A stretch of 64,000 nucleotides of DNA from Flavobacteriales bacterium. GTDB lineage: Bacteria; Bacteroidota; Bacteroidia; Flavobacteriales_F; PHOS-HE28. The DNA lies in the NCBI GenBank assembly GCA_023957375.1, contig JAMLHB010000002.1, forward strand, positions 434,001 through 498,000. Direction: 5' to 3'. Positions within the stretch are counted from its first letter, which is position 1. Every line of letters starts with the position of its first letter. The notes under the pieces were generated by a model. That model ran no database searches and had not been told where the DNA came from. It saw only the letters and a list, made by a program, of their open reading frames with translations. A program made the translations under genes and the position numbers. Positions 19,609-27,468 of this stretch are shown piece by piece.

Positions 19609-19854
19609 ATGGACATTCAAGCCCTGAAGCTCGAATTGGTGCAACAGCTCGTGAACACGAATGATGCGGGCGTATTGACCAAGGTGAAACGCTTGTTGGA
19701 GCTGCTCCGCACGCGGACTTCGCCTTCCGCGGAGGAACACGACGAGGACCTAATCGCTGCGGCCAGTGTTTTCGGCGCCTCGGCATACGCTGATGATGAG
19801 CCTGACATCAGCGGCCTTGTGCTGAAAGAGCCGAACCCGAATTACGGAAAATGA
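19609..19854 (+). CDS. antitoxin-like protein of type II TA pair
   Basis: The ATG at 19609 gives 81 residues. The N-terminal half is a helical segment (MDIQALKLELVQQLVNT, KVKRLLELL) like small Bacteroidota antitoxins of this layout. The C-terminal half is acidic and probably disordered (EEHDEDLIAAA, DDEPDISG), suited to wrapping a toxin. It overlaps the PemK/MazF-like toxin by 4 bases. The pairing is strong; the exact antitoxin family is not recognised. Confidence 0.75.
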   Translation: MDIQALKLELVQQLVNTNDAGVLTKVKRLLELLRTRTSPSAEEHDEDLIAAASVFGASAYADDEPDISGLVLKEPNPNYGK

Positions 19855-20183
19855 AGCCCGGCGACGTGGTGCGCTGGACCTTCGTGCAAGGCGATGGCCA
19901 GCGCAAAATGCGCCCCGCCATCATCCTCGCTTCCGTTCCGCCGTTCAACGATTGGCTGGTCTGCGCGGTGAGTTCGCAAGTTCACCGCGCCGTGAAGGAC
20001 CTGGACATCGTCATTGGCACCGGGCATCCGGACTTCCACCGCACGGGTCTGCGCATGGAAAACGTGGTGCGCGTGGCACAACTGGCCACCCTGCCGGACA
20101 AAGTGGTCCAAGGCACCATCGGAGCGGTTTCGCCAAACACACTTTCAGCGATCAAGGACCAGCTGCGCAGGTGGCTGGAATAA
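19851..20183 (+). CDS. PemK/MazF-like mRNA interferase toxin
   Basis: A 110-residue protein of the usual size. MKPGDVVRWTF is the start typical of PemK/MazF proteins, followed by KMRPAIILASVPP, the conserved strand with the RPAIIL motif, and a C-terminal helix (LSAIKDQLRRWLE). These toxins cleave mRNA at short sequences. It is translationally coupled to the antitoxin. The pair lies between two decayed copies of an HNH-nuclease tail, suggesting insertion into, or rearrangement around, a former nuclease locus. Confidence 0.8.
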   Translation: MKPGDVVRWTFVQGDGQRKMRPAIILASVPPFNDWLVCAVSSQVHRAVKDLDIVIGTGHPDFHRTGLRMENVVRVAQLATLPDKVVQGTIGAVSPNTLSAIKDQLRRWLE

Positions 20184-20191
20184 GTGTTCCA

Positions 20192-20449
20192 TCACTTCCC
20201 GGACACCTCCCGCCGGTGCCATTCAAGGTACGTCGGCTTCGGGCCTCCGGCCTCTGCGGGAATGGCCAAGGGCCGGCCTTCGTAGGCTTGGAAGTGCCGG
20301 GCCACGGTGGTGTGCGCGAAGTGGTCCTTGATCGCTTTGGAGCAGACAAGCCGGAAGTGGGCATCGAAGGTGATCAGGCCACGATCGAAGGCGCGGTCGT
20401 GGAGGGCGTTTAGGGCGATGCCGTTCTGCGGGTCGAGGCGATGGGTAAC
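20192..20449 (-). pseudogene. 3' remnant of an HNH endonuclease gene (copy 2)
   Basis: The minus-strand frame ending with TGA at 20192 encodes about 86 residues. The first part reads RLDPQNGIALNALHDRAFDR then GLITFDAHFRLVCS, the C-terminal half of an HNH (HNH_2-type) restriction endonuclease motif with the histidine/asparagine core. It ends in YLEWHRREVSGK. A stop (TAA) occurs in frame just upstream, so the N-terminal domain and start are missing. The rest of the 20184-20527 gap shows nothing else. Confidence 0.7.
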
Positions 20450-20527
20450 TGTTTATCAACAGGATTTGGATGCGCGGTTTAGCGTGCTTATTATGCCATC
20501 GAGCCATTGACGTAAATATCGCCAATC

Positions 20528-20950
20528 ATGCAAACCACAGATCACTTCCGCCCAAAAGACGAACGCGAAGCATTGCAATGGCTGATCCCCGCGCTGGACA
20601 GGCCCTTGCAGAACATGCCGCATGATGAGTTCCTGAAGGCATGGTTCGCCATCGGGTACTTGTATGGCGGGTTGAACCCCGACGAAGTGACCTTCCACGG
20701 AACGGAAATCAGCTACGAGGACATTGGGCCCGATCGCTTCCGGCTTATCGAGCCGCGATTGGTCGCGCCGTTTTATGTGCGCAGCGGTTGGCCCTTAGTG
20801 CTCGCGCCCCTTGCGGCCGAGGCTTGGCGACGGGACGAGTTGGGCATGATGGCTGATGACGAACTCTATTGCTATGAGCTAGTCAAAAGCGGAATACTGG
20901 ACCGCATGGCTGGCGAAACCGGTTTGGTGTCCACATTGTTGAAAAGTTGA
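20528..20950 (+). CDS. hypothetical protein next to defence cassette
   Basis: A 140-residue soluble acidic protein, no signal peptide. It starts HFRPKDEREALQWLIPALD and contains a predicted helix-rich N-terminus and a middle segment SYEDIGPDRFRLIEPRL. I do not recognise a family. Its GC content and codon use look like neighbouring chromosomal genes rather than the lower-GC cassette after it. It ends 45 bases before the methyltransferase ATG, and the next promoter box lies between, so it is probably not part of the cassette. Confidence 0.6.
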   Translation: MQTTDHFRPKDEREALQWLIPALDRPLQNMPHDEFLKAWFAIGYLYGGLNPDEVTFHGTEISYEDIGPDRFRLIEPRLVAPFYVRSGWPLVLAPLAAEAWRRDELGMMADDELYCYELVKSGILDRMAGETGLVSTLLKS

Positions 20951-20983
20951 GCAACCAGCAATGTGGCATACATTATCGTTTGA

Positions 20984-20991
20984 GACCTTCG
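20984..20991 (+). promoter_or_regulatory. -7 box for defence cassette
   Basis: GACCTTCG ends 4 bases before the ATG at 20996, the same spacing as at several other genes in the window. Confidence 0.35.
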
Positions 20992-20995
20992 TACC

Positions 20996-22237
20996 ATGCG
21001 CTATATAGATCTTTTCGCGGGTGCGGGAGGTCTCTCCGAAGGTTTCATCAAGGCCGGGTTCACACCGGTGGCCCATGTGGAAATGGACCGCGCAGCCTGC
21101 TACACTCTCAAGACCAGGCTGGCCTATCACTACCTGAAGAAAACGAACCAGACCGGAAAATATATTGACTATCTGAAGGGCAAGATCAGCCGGGATCAAC
21201 TCTACTCCCTGCTTCCTCCAAAGGCCCACGACTCAGTGATCAATGCCACGATCGGAGAAGATACGATCCAAGGCATTTTCACCCGCGTGGATGCATTGGC
21301 AGATGGTAAGCCCATTGATGTTCTTGCAGGAGGTCCTCCTTGCCAGGCATACTCCGTGGTCGGCCGTGCACGCGATGCCAATGGCATGCGCAACGACCCT
21401 AGGAACTATCTCTACAAGTACTACGCCCAATTCCTCGAACGCTACCAGCCCAAAGCCTTTGTTTTTGAGAACGTACTTGGCCTACGGACGGCGGCCAACG
21501 GGAAGTACTTCAACGACATGAAGGAATGTTTCGACAAAGCCGGGTATGTGGTAGCTGATGATCTCTTAAAAGCACGTGAGTTCGGAGTTCTTCAAGACCG
21601 CAAGCGGATATTGATCATCGGCTGGAAGAAGAATTTGAAGATCAAGGGCATGCCAAGCTTCCAGAAAATAGATTGGGACTACACCGTTGCGGATATCCTT
21701 GGAGACTTGCCCATCATCAACTCTGGAGAGGGAGAAATGAAGAACGGTCGGTACCATGGAAAAGCAACAGATTACCTGAACCGTTCTCAACTTAGGAATG
21801 GACTATCTGTCCTAACTCAACACTGTGCTCGCCCGCACACCACACAAGACCTCAAAATCTACCGGATAGCTGTAGAACGATGGAACAAGGGAAAGGAACG
21901 GCTACACTACACGGACCTACCCAGCACACTTCGTACTCATAGGAATACCACCAGCTTCTTGGACCGGTTCAAAGTGGTTGCGGCGGATCAGCCATGCTCC
22001 CATACCGTGGTGGCTCACATCGCGCGCGATGGGCACCACTATATCCATCCTGACGTAAAGCAGAACCGATCCCTTTCGGTGCGAGAGGCGGCCAGGCTAC
22101 AGTCCTTCCCCGACGATTTCTACTTTGAAGGCGTGAAGGTCGACAGCCCGCGTACCGCTGCCTTCAAGCAGATCGGCAATGCAGTTCCTCCGCTTATGGC
22201 AGAGAGTATAGCCAAAGCGATCAAGGCAAGGCTATGA
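20996..22237 (+). CDS. DNA (cytosine-5) methyltransferase
   Basis: A 413-residue C5 methylase with motifs in order: I DLFAGAGGLSEGF (5-17), IV GGPPCQAYS with catalytic C116, VI FENV (E158), VIII QDRKRILIIG, IX RSLSVREAARLQSFPDDF and X KQIGNAVPP. The target-recognition region between VIII and IX is about 150 residues, including a KIYRIAVERWNKG stretch; target sequence unknown. It is the first gene of a five-gene cassette with a MORC-type ATPase, Z1 helicase, PD-(D/E)XK nuclease and AIPR protein, and overlaps the second by 4 bases. Role: probably self-protection by host DNA methylation. Confidence 0.94.
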   Translation: MRYIDLFAGAGGLSEGFIKAGFTPVAHVEMDRAACYTLKTRLAYHYLKKTNQTGKYIDYLKGKISRDQLYSLLPPKAHDSVINATIGEDTIQGIFTRVDALADGKPIDVLAGGPPCQAYSVVGRARDANGMRNDPRNYLYKYYAQFLERYQPKAFVFENVLGLRTAANGKYFNDMKECFDKAGYVVADDLLKAREFGVLQDRKRILIIGWKKNLKIKGMPSFQKIDWDYTVADILGDLPIINSGEGEMKNGRYHGKATDYLNRSQLRNGLSVLTQHCARPHTTQDLKIYRIAVERWNKGKERLHYTDLPSTLRTHRNTTSFLDRFKVVAADQPCSHTVVAHIARDGHHYIHPDVKQNRSLSVREAARLQSFPDDFYFEGVKVDSPRTAAFKQIGNAVPPLMAESIAKAIKARL

Positions 22238-23718
22238 TGGTGGACCTCTCCCAGTATCCGGCCCAGGACGCTCCACCCAAGGCCGGGGTGATGATCAATA
22301 CGTTCAGGGCTTTCGGATATGACCTCCGAACGGCAATCGCCGACATCATCGACAACAGCATCTCCGCGGGTGCGCGCAATGTGTGGGTCGATTACAACTG
22401 GGAAGGTCCCGACTACTTCATCCGCATCCGCGATGATGGTCATGGAATGTCCCTGCCTGAGTTGATCCAGGCCATGACACCAGGTAGTAGGGACCCCAAT
22501 GAGGAGCGCGACAGCAAGGATCTTGGACGGTTCGGCCTCGGATTGAAAACGGCCTCCTTCTCCCAATGCAAGCAGCTCACCGTCATCACCAAGCGAAGGG
22601 ACCATGGTGTGATCCACAGGTGCTGGGATCTTGACCATGTGAACGAGACCGGCAACTGGTCCCTGCTTGATTACAATCCGGACCCTGTCTCGGCAGAAGC
22701 GCTCGGAGAACATGGCACGATCGTTTTGTGGCGCAAGCTCGATCGCCTGATCAAGTCTCGGCTCGAATCGGATGAGGCGGGTCGCGCTGCCTATTTCGAA
22801 GAGCTTGAGCAGGTTCACAAACACCTGAGCCTGGTATTCCATCGCTATTTGGAGCGGGGCGAACTCGCCCTATTCATGGGTGGCAACAAACTGGTGCCTT
22901 GGGACCCGTTCATGAAGGGTAAGCCCGGCGTTCAGATCCCTGTGGAAGAAGCGCTCGATGAAGGCCGGATCACGGTGAAGGGTTATACCATGCCGCATAT
23001 CACCAACATCCCAGCGGCGGAGCGGAGTGATGCCCGCACCAATGAATGGCCCGACCTCCAAGGCTTTTATGTATACCGCAACGACAGGTTGCTTCTCTAC
23101 GGAGATTGGCTCGGAACCGGTAACCGCTCTGAGCCCACGAAGAACGCCCGCATCATGGTCAATCTGCCAAATTCACTCGACCATGAATGGCAGATAGACA
23201 TCAAGAAGTCCACAGCCAGACCGCCTGCGCACATTAAAAAGCACCTGAAGCGCTTGGCAATGGTCACCCGGAACACCTCGATCAAGATCCACAAGTTCCG
23301 AGGTAACAAAGTGCTGCTCCAGCACAACGCCTCCTCAGTTACCTATGATGCGATATGGAAAGCACTGGAGGACCGCGATGGCAATTTCAACTATTCCATC
23401 AACGAGGACCATCCACTGATCCAGCATTTCATGCGGCAGGACGGGCTCAAGTCGAAAGACCTCATGTACGTGCTGCGTCAGGTGGCCGCAGCTGTTCCTG
23501 TGGAGGTGATCATCCAGAATCACAGCGAGTCTGCCGCCAGGCATGAACTGCGCAAGCCCTATGGTGAACTGGACAAACAGACCATTTTGCTTGCCCGGTC
23601 GATCTACAAAGAGCTACTCGAAGCAGGAATGAGCAAGGACATGGCCGAAAAGCGGCTGCTGAACACGCAGCCCTTCAGTGAATACCCGGAGCTGACCAGC
23701 TATCTCGATAACCTCTGA
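22234..23718 (+). CDS. MORC/GHKL-type ATPase of RM cassette
   Basis: A 494-residue protein with a Bergerat-fold ATP-binding domain (about 1-200): N-box TAIADIIDNSISAGA, G1 box RIRDDGHGM, G2 box GRFGLGLKTASFSQ and a GTIVLWRKLD strand. This matches the prokaryotic MutL/MORC-like ATPases found in restriction cassettes. The catalytic-position residue before the helix is Asp (ADIIDNS) where many GHKL proteins have Glu. The C-terminal half continues in an S5-like domain (WQIDIKKSTARPPAHIKKHL). It probably senses or clamps DNA and drives nuclease action. Start overlaps the methylase stop by 4 bases; a second Met follows at once. Confidence 0.9.
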   Translation: MMVDLSQYPAQDAPPKAGVMINTFRAFGYDLRTAIADIIDNSISAGARNVWVDYNWEGPDYFIRIRDDGHGMSLPELIQAMTPGSRDPNEERDSKDLGRFGLGLKTASFSQCKQLTVITKRRDHGVIHRCWDLDHVNETGNWSLLDYNPDPVSAEALGEHGTIVLWRKLDRLIKSRLESDEAGRAAYFEELEQVHKHLSLVFHRYLERGELALFMGGNKLVPWDPFMKGKPGVQIPVEEALDEGRITVKGYTMPHITNIPAAERSDARTNEWPDLQGFYVYRNDRLLLYGDWLGTGNRSEPTKNARIMVNLPNSLDHEWQIDIKKSTARPPAHIKKHLKRLAMVTRNTSIKIHKFRGNKVLLQHNASSVTYDAIWKALEDRDGNFNYSINEDHPLIQHFMRQDGLKSKDLMYVLRQVAAAVPVEVIIQNHSESAARHELRKPYGELDKQTILLARSIYKELLEAGMSKDMAEKRLLNTQPFSEYPELTSYLDNL

Positions 23719-23723
23719 CCACA

Positions 23724-26492
23724 ATGAAAGCTCAGTGCCAAATCGCTCACATCCTCATCGAGGAAATAACTAACAATCCTACGAAGGACATCATCCGCGA
23801 ATTCGCAATGAGAGCCTGGTCCACGGTAGGCGACACCAGCGTTGACATAGATGCCCTAGTCACTCAGCTCGAAGCGGACTATCAGGTTTTCCGACATGAA
23901 GCCACCTCCCTGGTGAACCCGAAAGTAAAGCCATGGCTGAAGGACAGTAAGGGGGCTATCAATTGGCAACTGTGGCAGCGCTATGCGAGCTATATGAAAG
24001 CCAAGAATCCTTCATTCAACACCAAGGACCTGGATGATGTCACGGACAAGATCCTGGACAAGTGCGCTGACCCTAGGTCGTCCGGGCCTTGGGATCGCAG
24101 GGGTATGGTCGTGGGGAACGTACAATCCGGGAAGACCGCCAACTATACAGGACTGATCAATAAAGCTGCAGATGCCGGGTATAAGATGATCATCGTCATC
24201 GCAGGCACTCATAACACGCTTCGGAAGCAGACCCAAGAACGCATCGACGAAGGTTTTATCGGCAGGAATAGCGCGGAGCTTATTAGACGGATGAACGGTC
24301 AATCCATTGGAGTGGGAAGATTCGCGTCCGACGTCGCTATATACTCTTATACGTCATCTGATGAGAACGGCGACTTCAATCGCGGTACAGCGACGCGGCT
24401 CAATGTGCCCATCAACGGGAGCAACCCCACCGTGCTGGTCATCAAGAAGAACAAAAGCATCCTGGAGAACCTCATCTTGTGGCTCGCCCAGTTCGCCCAA
24501 CCCAATGCCGATGGTGACCGGAAGATCCACGACGTTCCTGTGCTTGTCATCGACGACGAAGCGGACAGTGCCTCGGTGAACTCCGGCACGGAAGATGATG
24601 TCAAGACCATCAACCGATACATCCGGGTACTCCTGAACCTGTTCGACCGCAACGCCTTCATCGGATATACAGCCACGCCATACGCCAACTTGTTCATCCC
24701 GTCGTCATGGAACCGCGACCTGCGGACTACAATCGGCGGTGAACCGTTCCGGATCGGAGAGGACCTTTTCCCGCGGGACTTCATTGTCAACATCCATCCG
24801 CCGAGCAACTACATCGGAGCCACCGAAGTATTCGGTCATGGTGAGGCTGGCATTGAGAACATTCCGGACCCGCTTCCGATCATTCGTGACGCGACGGATC
24901 AGGAGCCCTATTTCCCGGCACGCATCAACAAGGAAAATCGGGATCAACTGCCCGACGGTCTTCCTGCCAGCCTGAAGCGTGCGATCCAGTCGTTCATATT
25001 GACCTGTGCGATCAGGCGCTTGCGTGGACAGGCCACCAAGCACAACTCCATGCTGGTACATGTGGCACTCCGTGTTGCTTGGATCGATCGCATCGCCCGA
25101 TTGGTCAACGAAGCGTTACATGACTATAGGAACCAGATACAGCTGAACACGGGCCCACTGCTTAGGGAGCTGGAACAGCTCTTCAACGAAGACTTCGTAG
25201 GTACCACGACCACGGTCTTGGAGAATTTGAGATACCAAGACCCTGCCATCAAGATCACGACGTGGGACGCGGTACGGCCCGAACTGTCGGCTGCGGTGAA
25301 CAAAATCGAAGTGCGAGCTGTCCATGGGCAGAAGAACCTCCGCAATCTGGAGTATAAAAACACCCAGGAACTCAACTATGGCGAGTACGACGGTACCGGG
25401 TTAAGCGTAATCGCCGTTGGGGGGAACAAGCTCGCACGCGGCCTCACATTGGAAGGACTCTCAATGAGCTACTATCTCCGCACCACGCGTATGTACGACT
25501 CATTGATGCAGATGGGGCGCTGGTTCGGCTACAGGCCGGGCTATGTGGATTTGTGCAGGCTGTTCACAACACCGGAGCTGCAACTGTGGTACGAGCATGT
25601 GGCTATGGCCACTGACGAGATGCGGGCGGACTTTGATGTGATGTCCACGCAAAACAAGACGCCGGAACAATTCCAGATCAAGGTCATGAAACACCCCGGC
25701 ATGCTGATGATCACTTCGGCAGCCAGGATGAGGGGGCACGAAACACTGGAGCTATCCTATTCAGGACAGCTCAAGCAGACCTATGCATTCAGTGACAAGA
25801 AGGAAGATGTCATGAACAACTACAGGGCACTTCAAATGCTACTGGGGCAGCTACCCGGACCAATGCTTCCATCGACTGATACCCCTGCCAATTCCATTCT
25901 CTGGCGCGGCATCGAAGCGCACCGCGTCATCGACTTCCTTGCCGCATACAATGGGCTCGGTTTTTTCCCCAGTGAATCCATGCGCGGCTATGTGATCCAG
26001 CAGAACAGCTCCCGCCTGCTGACCCACTGGAATGTCGCCATCATTCTCAATTCACGAAATCAACACAATCACAAGATCCGGTTCCGCGATGTCAGGTCGC
26101 AAATTTTCGAGTGGTCCAATGGTTCGATGAGCGGAGGCCTGCCCGCCCGAAGCTTGGAACAGAAAGGGGATGTCCTGATAGTTGGCGGCAGCAAGAATGC
26201 CATCTTGGATAAACGGGCCCGTATGATAGACCTCGACCTTTCTACCCCGGCCGATAACATAAGCGAACAAGAGTTGCGCGCTGTTCGAAAGAGGACAGGG
26301 ACCCCCTTACTTGTCATCCTGCCCATGGACCCGCGTATTTCTGATGCCGGTCATTCCGTACCGTTCGTCGGTGTAGGCATCCAATTCCCGGAGATCGAAG
26401 GCGAGGTGGCATACGAGTATGCCGTGCGTCCGATGGCCGGCATGGAGGACGAAGTGCAGGAAAGCGACGATCCCGCGGACAGCGATGTTTGA
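23724..26492 (+). CDS. Z1 domain-containing SF2-helicase-like protein
   Basis: A 922-residue protein 5 bases after the ATPase gene. Walker A is GNVQSGKT (131-138), Walker B is VIDDEADSAS (D277-D281), a TAT motif lies in FIGYTATPYANLF, and the Z1-typical region GNKLARGLTLEGLSMSYY runs into QMGRWFGYRPGY (from Q596) with the arginine finger. The Z1 family is a superfamily 2 helicase-like ATPase described with MORC and C5 methylases in restriction cassettes. It would translocate on DNA and cooperate with the nuclease encoded next, which overlaps its stop by 8 bases. Confidence 0.93.
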   Translation: MKAQCQIAHILIEEITNNPTKDIIREFAMRAWSTVGDTSVDIDALVTQLEADYQVFRHEATSLVNPKVKPWLKDSKGAINWQLWQRYASYMKAKNPSFNTKDLDDVTDKILDKCADPRSSGPWDRRGMVVGNVQSGKTANYTGLINKAADAGYKMIIVIAGTHNTLRKQTQERIDEGFIGRNSAELIRRMNGQSIGVGRFASDVAIYSYTSSDENGDFNRGTATRLNVPINGSNPTVLVIKKNKSILENLILWLAQFAQPNADGDRKIHDVPVLVIDDEADSASVNSGTEDDVKTINRYIRVLLNLFDRNAFIGYTATPYANLFIPSSWNRDLRTTIGGEPFRIGEDLFPRDFIVNIHPPSNYIGATEVFGHGEAGIENIPDPLPIIRDATDQEPYFPARINKENRDQLPDGLPASLKRAIQSFILTCAIRRLRGQATKHNSMLVHVALRVAWIDRIARLVNEALHDYRNQIQLNTGPLLRELEQLFNEDFVGTTTTVLENLRYQDPAIKITTWDAVRPELSAAVNKIEVRAVHGQKNLRNLEYKNTQELNYGEYDGTGLSVIAVGGNKLARGLTLEGLSMSYYLRTTRMYDSLMQMGRWFGYRPGYVDLCRLFTTPELQLWYEHVAMATDEMRADFDVMSTQNKTPEQFQIKVMKHPGMLMITSAARMRGHETLELSYSGQLKQTYAFSDKKEDVMNNYRALQMLLGQLPGPMLPSTDTPANSILWRGIEAHRVIDFLAAYNGLGFFPSESMRGYVIQQNSSRLLTHWNVAIILNSRNQHNHKIRFRDVRSQIFEWSNGSMSGGLPARSLEQKGDVLIVGGSKNAILDKRARMIDLDLSTPADNISEQELRAVRKRTGTPLLVILPMDPRISDAGHSVPFVGVGIQFPEIEGEVAYEYAVRPMAGMEDEVQESDDPADSDV

Positions 26493-27468
26493 TCCCCGTA
26501 CCATTTGGGAGGACATGGTGCGCGAACAGGGTGGGCGTACTGCTCAGTTCATCGTTGAGTCCATACGGAGCGGCAAGTTTACTCTGGGATACACGCCACG
26601 TACGGCGACCAGGTTCGTTCAATTCGAACTTCCACCAGGCATTCCCAGCTACAGCTCGCCGATCCGTCGGACACAGGCTATTCAATTGGAAAGGGTGCCC
26701 TTGCCCCACGGCGGAAGCAGCTTGATCCTTCTGCTCCAGGAACCCGTATTGGCCGATGTATTCTCCCTCTTTGTGGATGACCTGCTCCAACACTTGGTCA
26801 TTGCACAGACCCCGGAGCAGGCTGTTTCTGCTTTCTACACGCGCTTCGAGCATTGGCAGCAAATGTTTGCCAGAGTTGCCTCCGACATGATCGGTATGGA
26901 AAGGCAAAGGGGGCTCTTCGGAGAACTTACCATACTCCAGCAGCTCCTTGATCGTCATGCCGATGCTCCGGAGGCATGGGATTGCTGGAGAGGGCCGCTC
27001 AGCGCCAACCATGACTTCAGCAAAGCAGGCACGGCAATGGAAGTCAAGACCTCCATCGCGAGCCTACCGGTCATGCACATCAGCAACGAGGTCCAGCTGG
27101 ACCTCACCGGTTGGAGCCATCTGGTGCTGTGCCTGGTACACCTCAATGAGGTCCGAGGTGGGTCCCATACGCTGTCCACCTTGATCGGGAAGTTGATCCA
27201 ACGGAGCAGCACACGTCCGGCCATTCAGGCCGCGTTCCAATCCAAACTTCTGAAGGTCGGTGTCGACCCACGCCATTTTGACCTGTTCAGTGAACAGGGA
27301 TATGAGGTGCGTGCGATTTCGTGCTATCGCGTGACCCAGGACTTCCCGGCCATCCGGAGAAGTGGATTGAGCAGTACCATAGGAAAGGTCACCTATGAGC
27401 TTCATCCGGCTGGCTGCGTACCCTATGGCATGGAGCTTGACAATGCATTGGGCTTATTTCGTTCATGA
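26485..27468 (+). CDS. PD-(D/E)XK motif nuclease (DUF4420 family)
   Basis: The ATG at 26485 gives 327 residues, overlapping the Z1 gene by 8 bases. The nuclease core is recognisable: E147 in GLFGELTILQ, D177 in ANHDFSKAG, and E186-V-K188 in AMEVKTS, i.e. D-x8-E-x-K preceded by the helix glutamate. This matches the PD-(D/E)XK proteins that accompany Z1 helicases. It is the likely cleavage subunit of the cassette. It also overlaps the AIPR gene by 4 bases. Confidence 0.9.
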   Translation: MFDPRTIWEDMVREQGGRTAQFIVESIRSGKFTLGYTPRTATRFVQFELPPGIPSYSSPIRRTQAIQLERVPLPHGGSSLILLLQEPVLADVFSLFVDDLLQHLVIAQTPEQAVSAFYTRFEHWQQMFARVASDMIGMERQRGLFGELTILQQLLDRHADAPEAWDCWRGPLSANHDFSKAGTAMEVKTSIASLPVMHISNEVQLDLTGWSHLVLCLVHLNEVRGGSHTLSTLIGKLIQRSSTRPAIQAAFQSKLLKVGVDPRHFDLFSEQGYEVRAISCYRVTQDFPAIRRSGLSSTIGKVTYELHPAGCVPYGMELDNALGLFRS

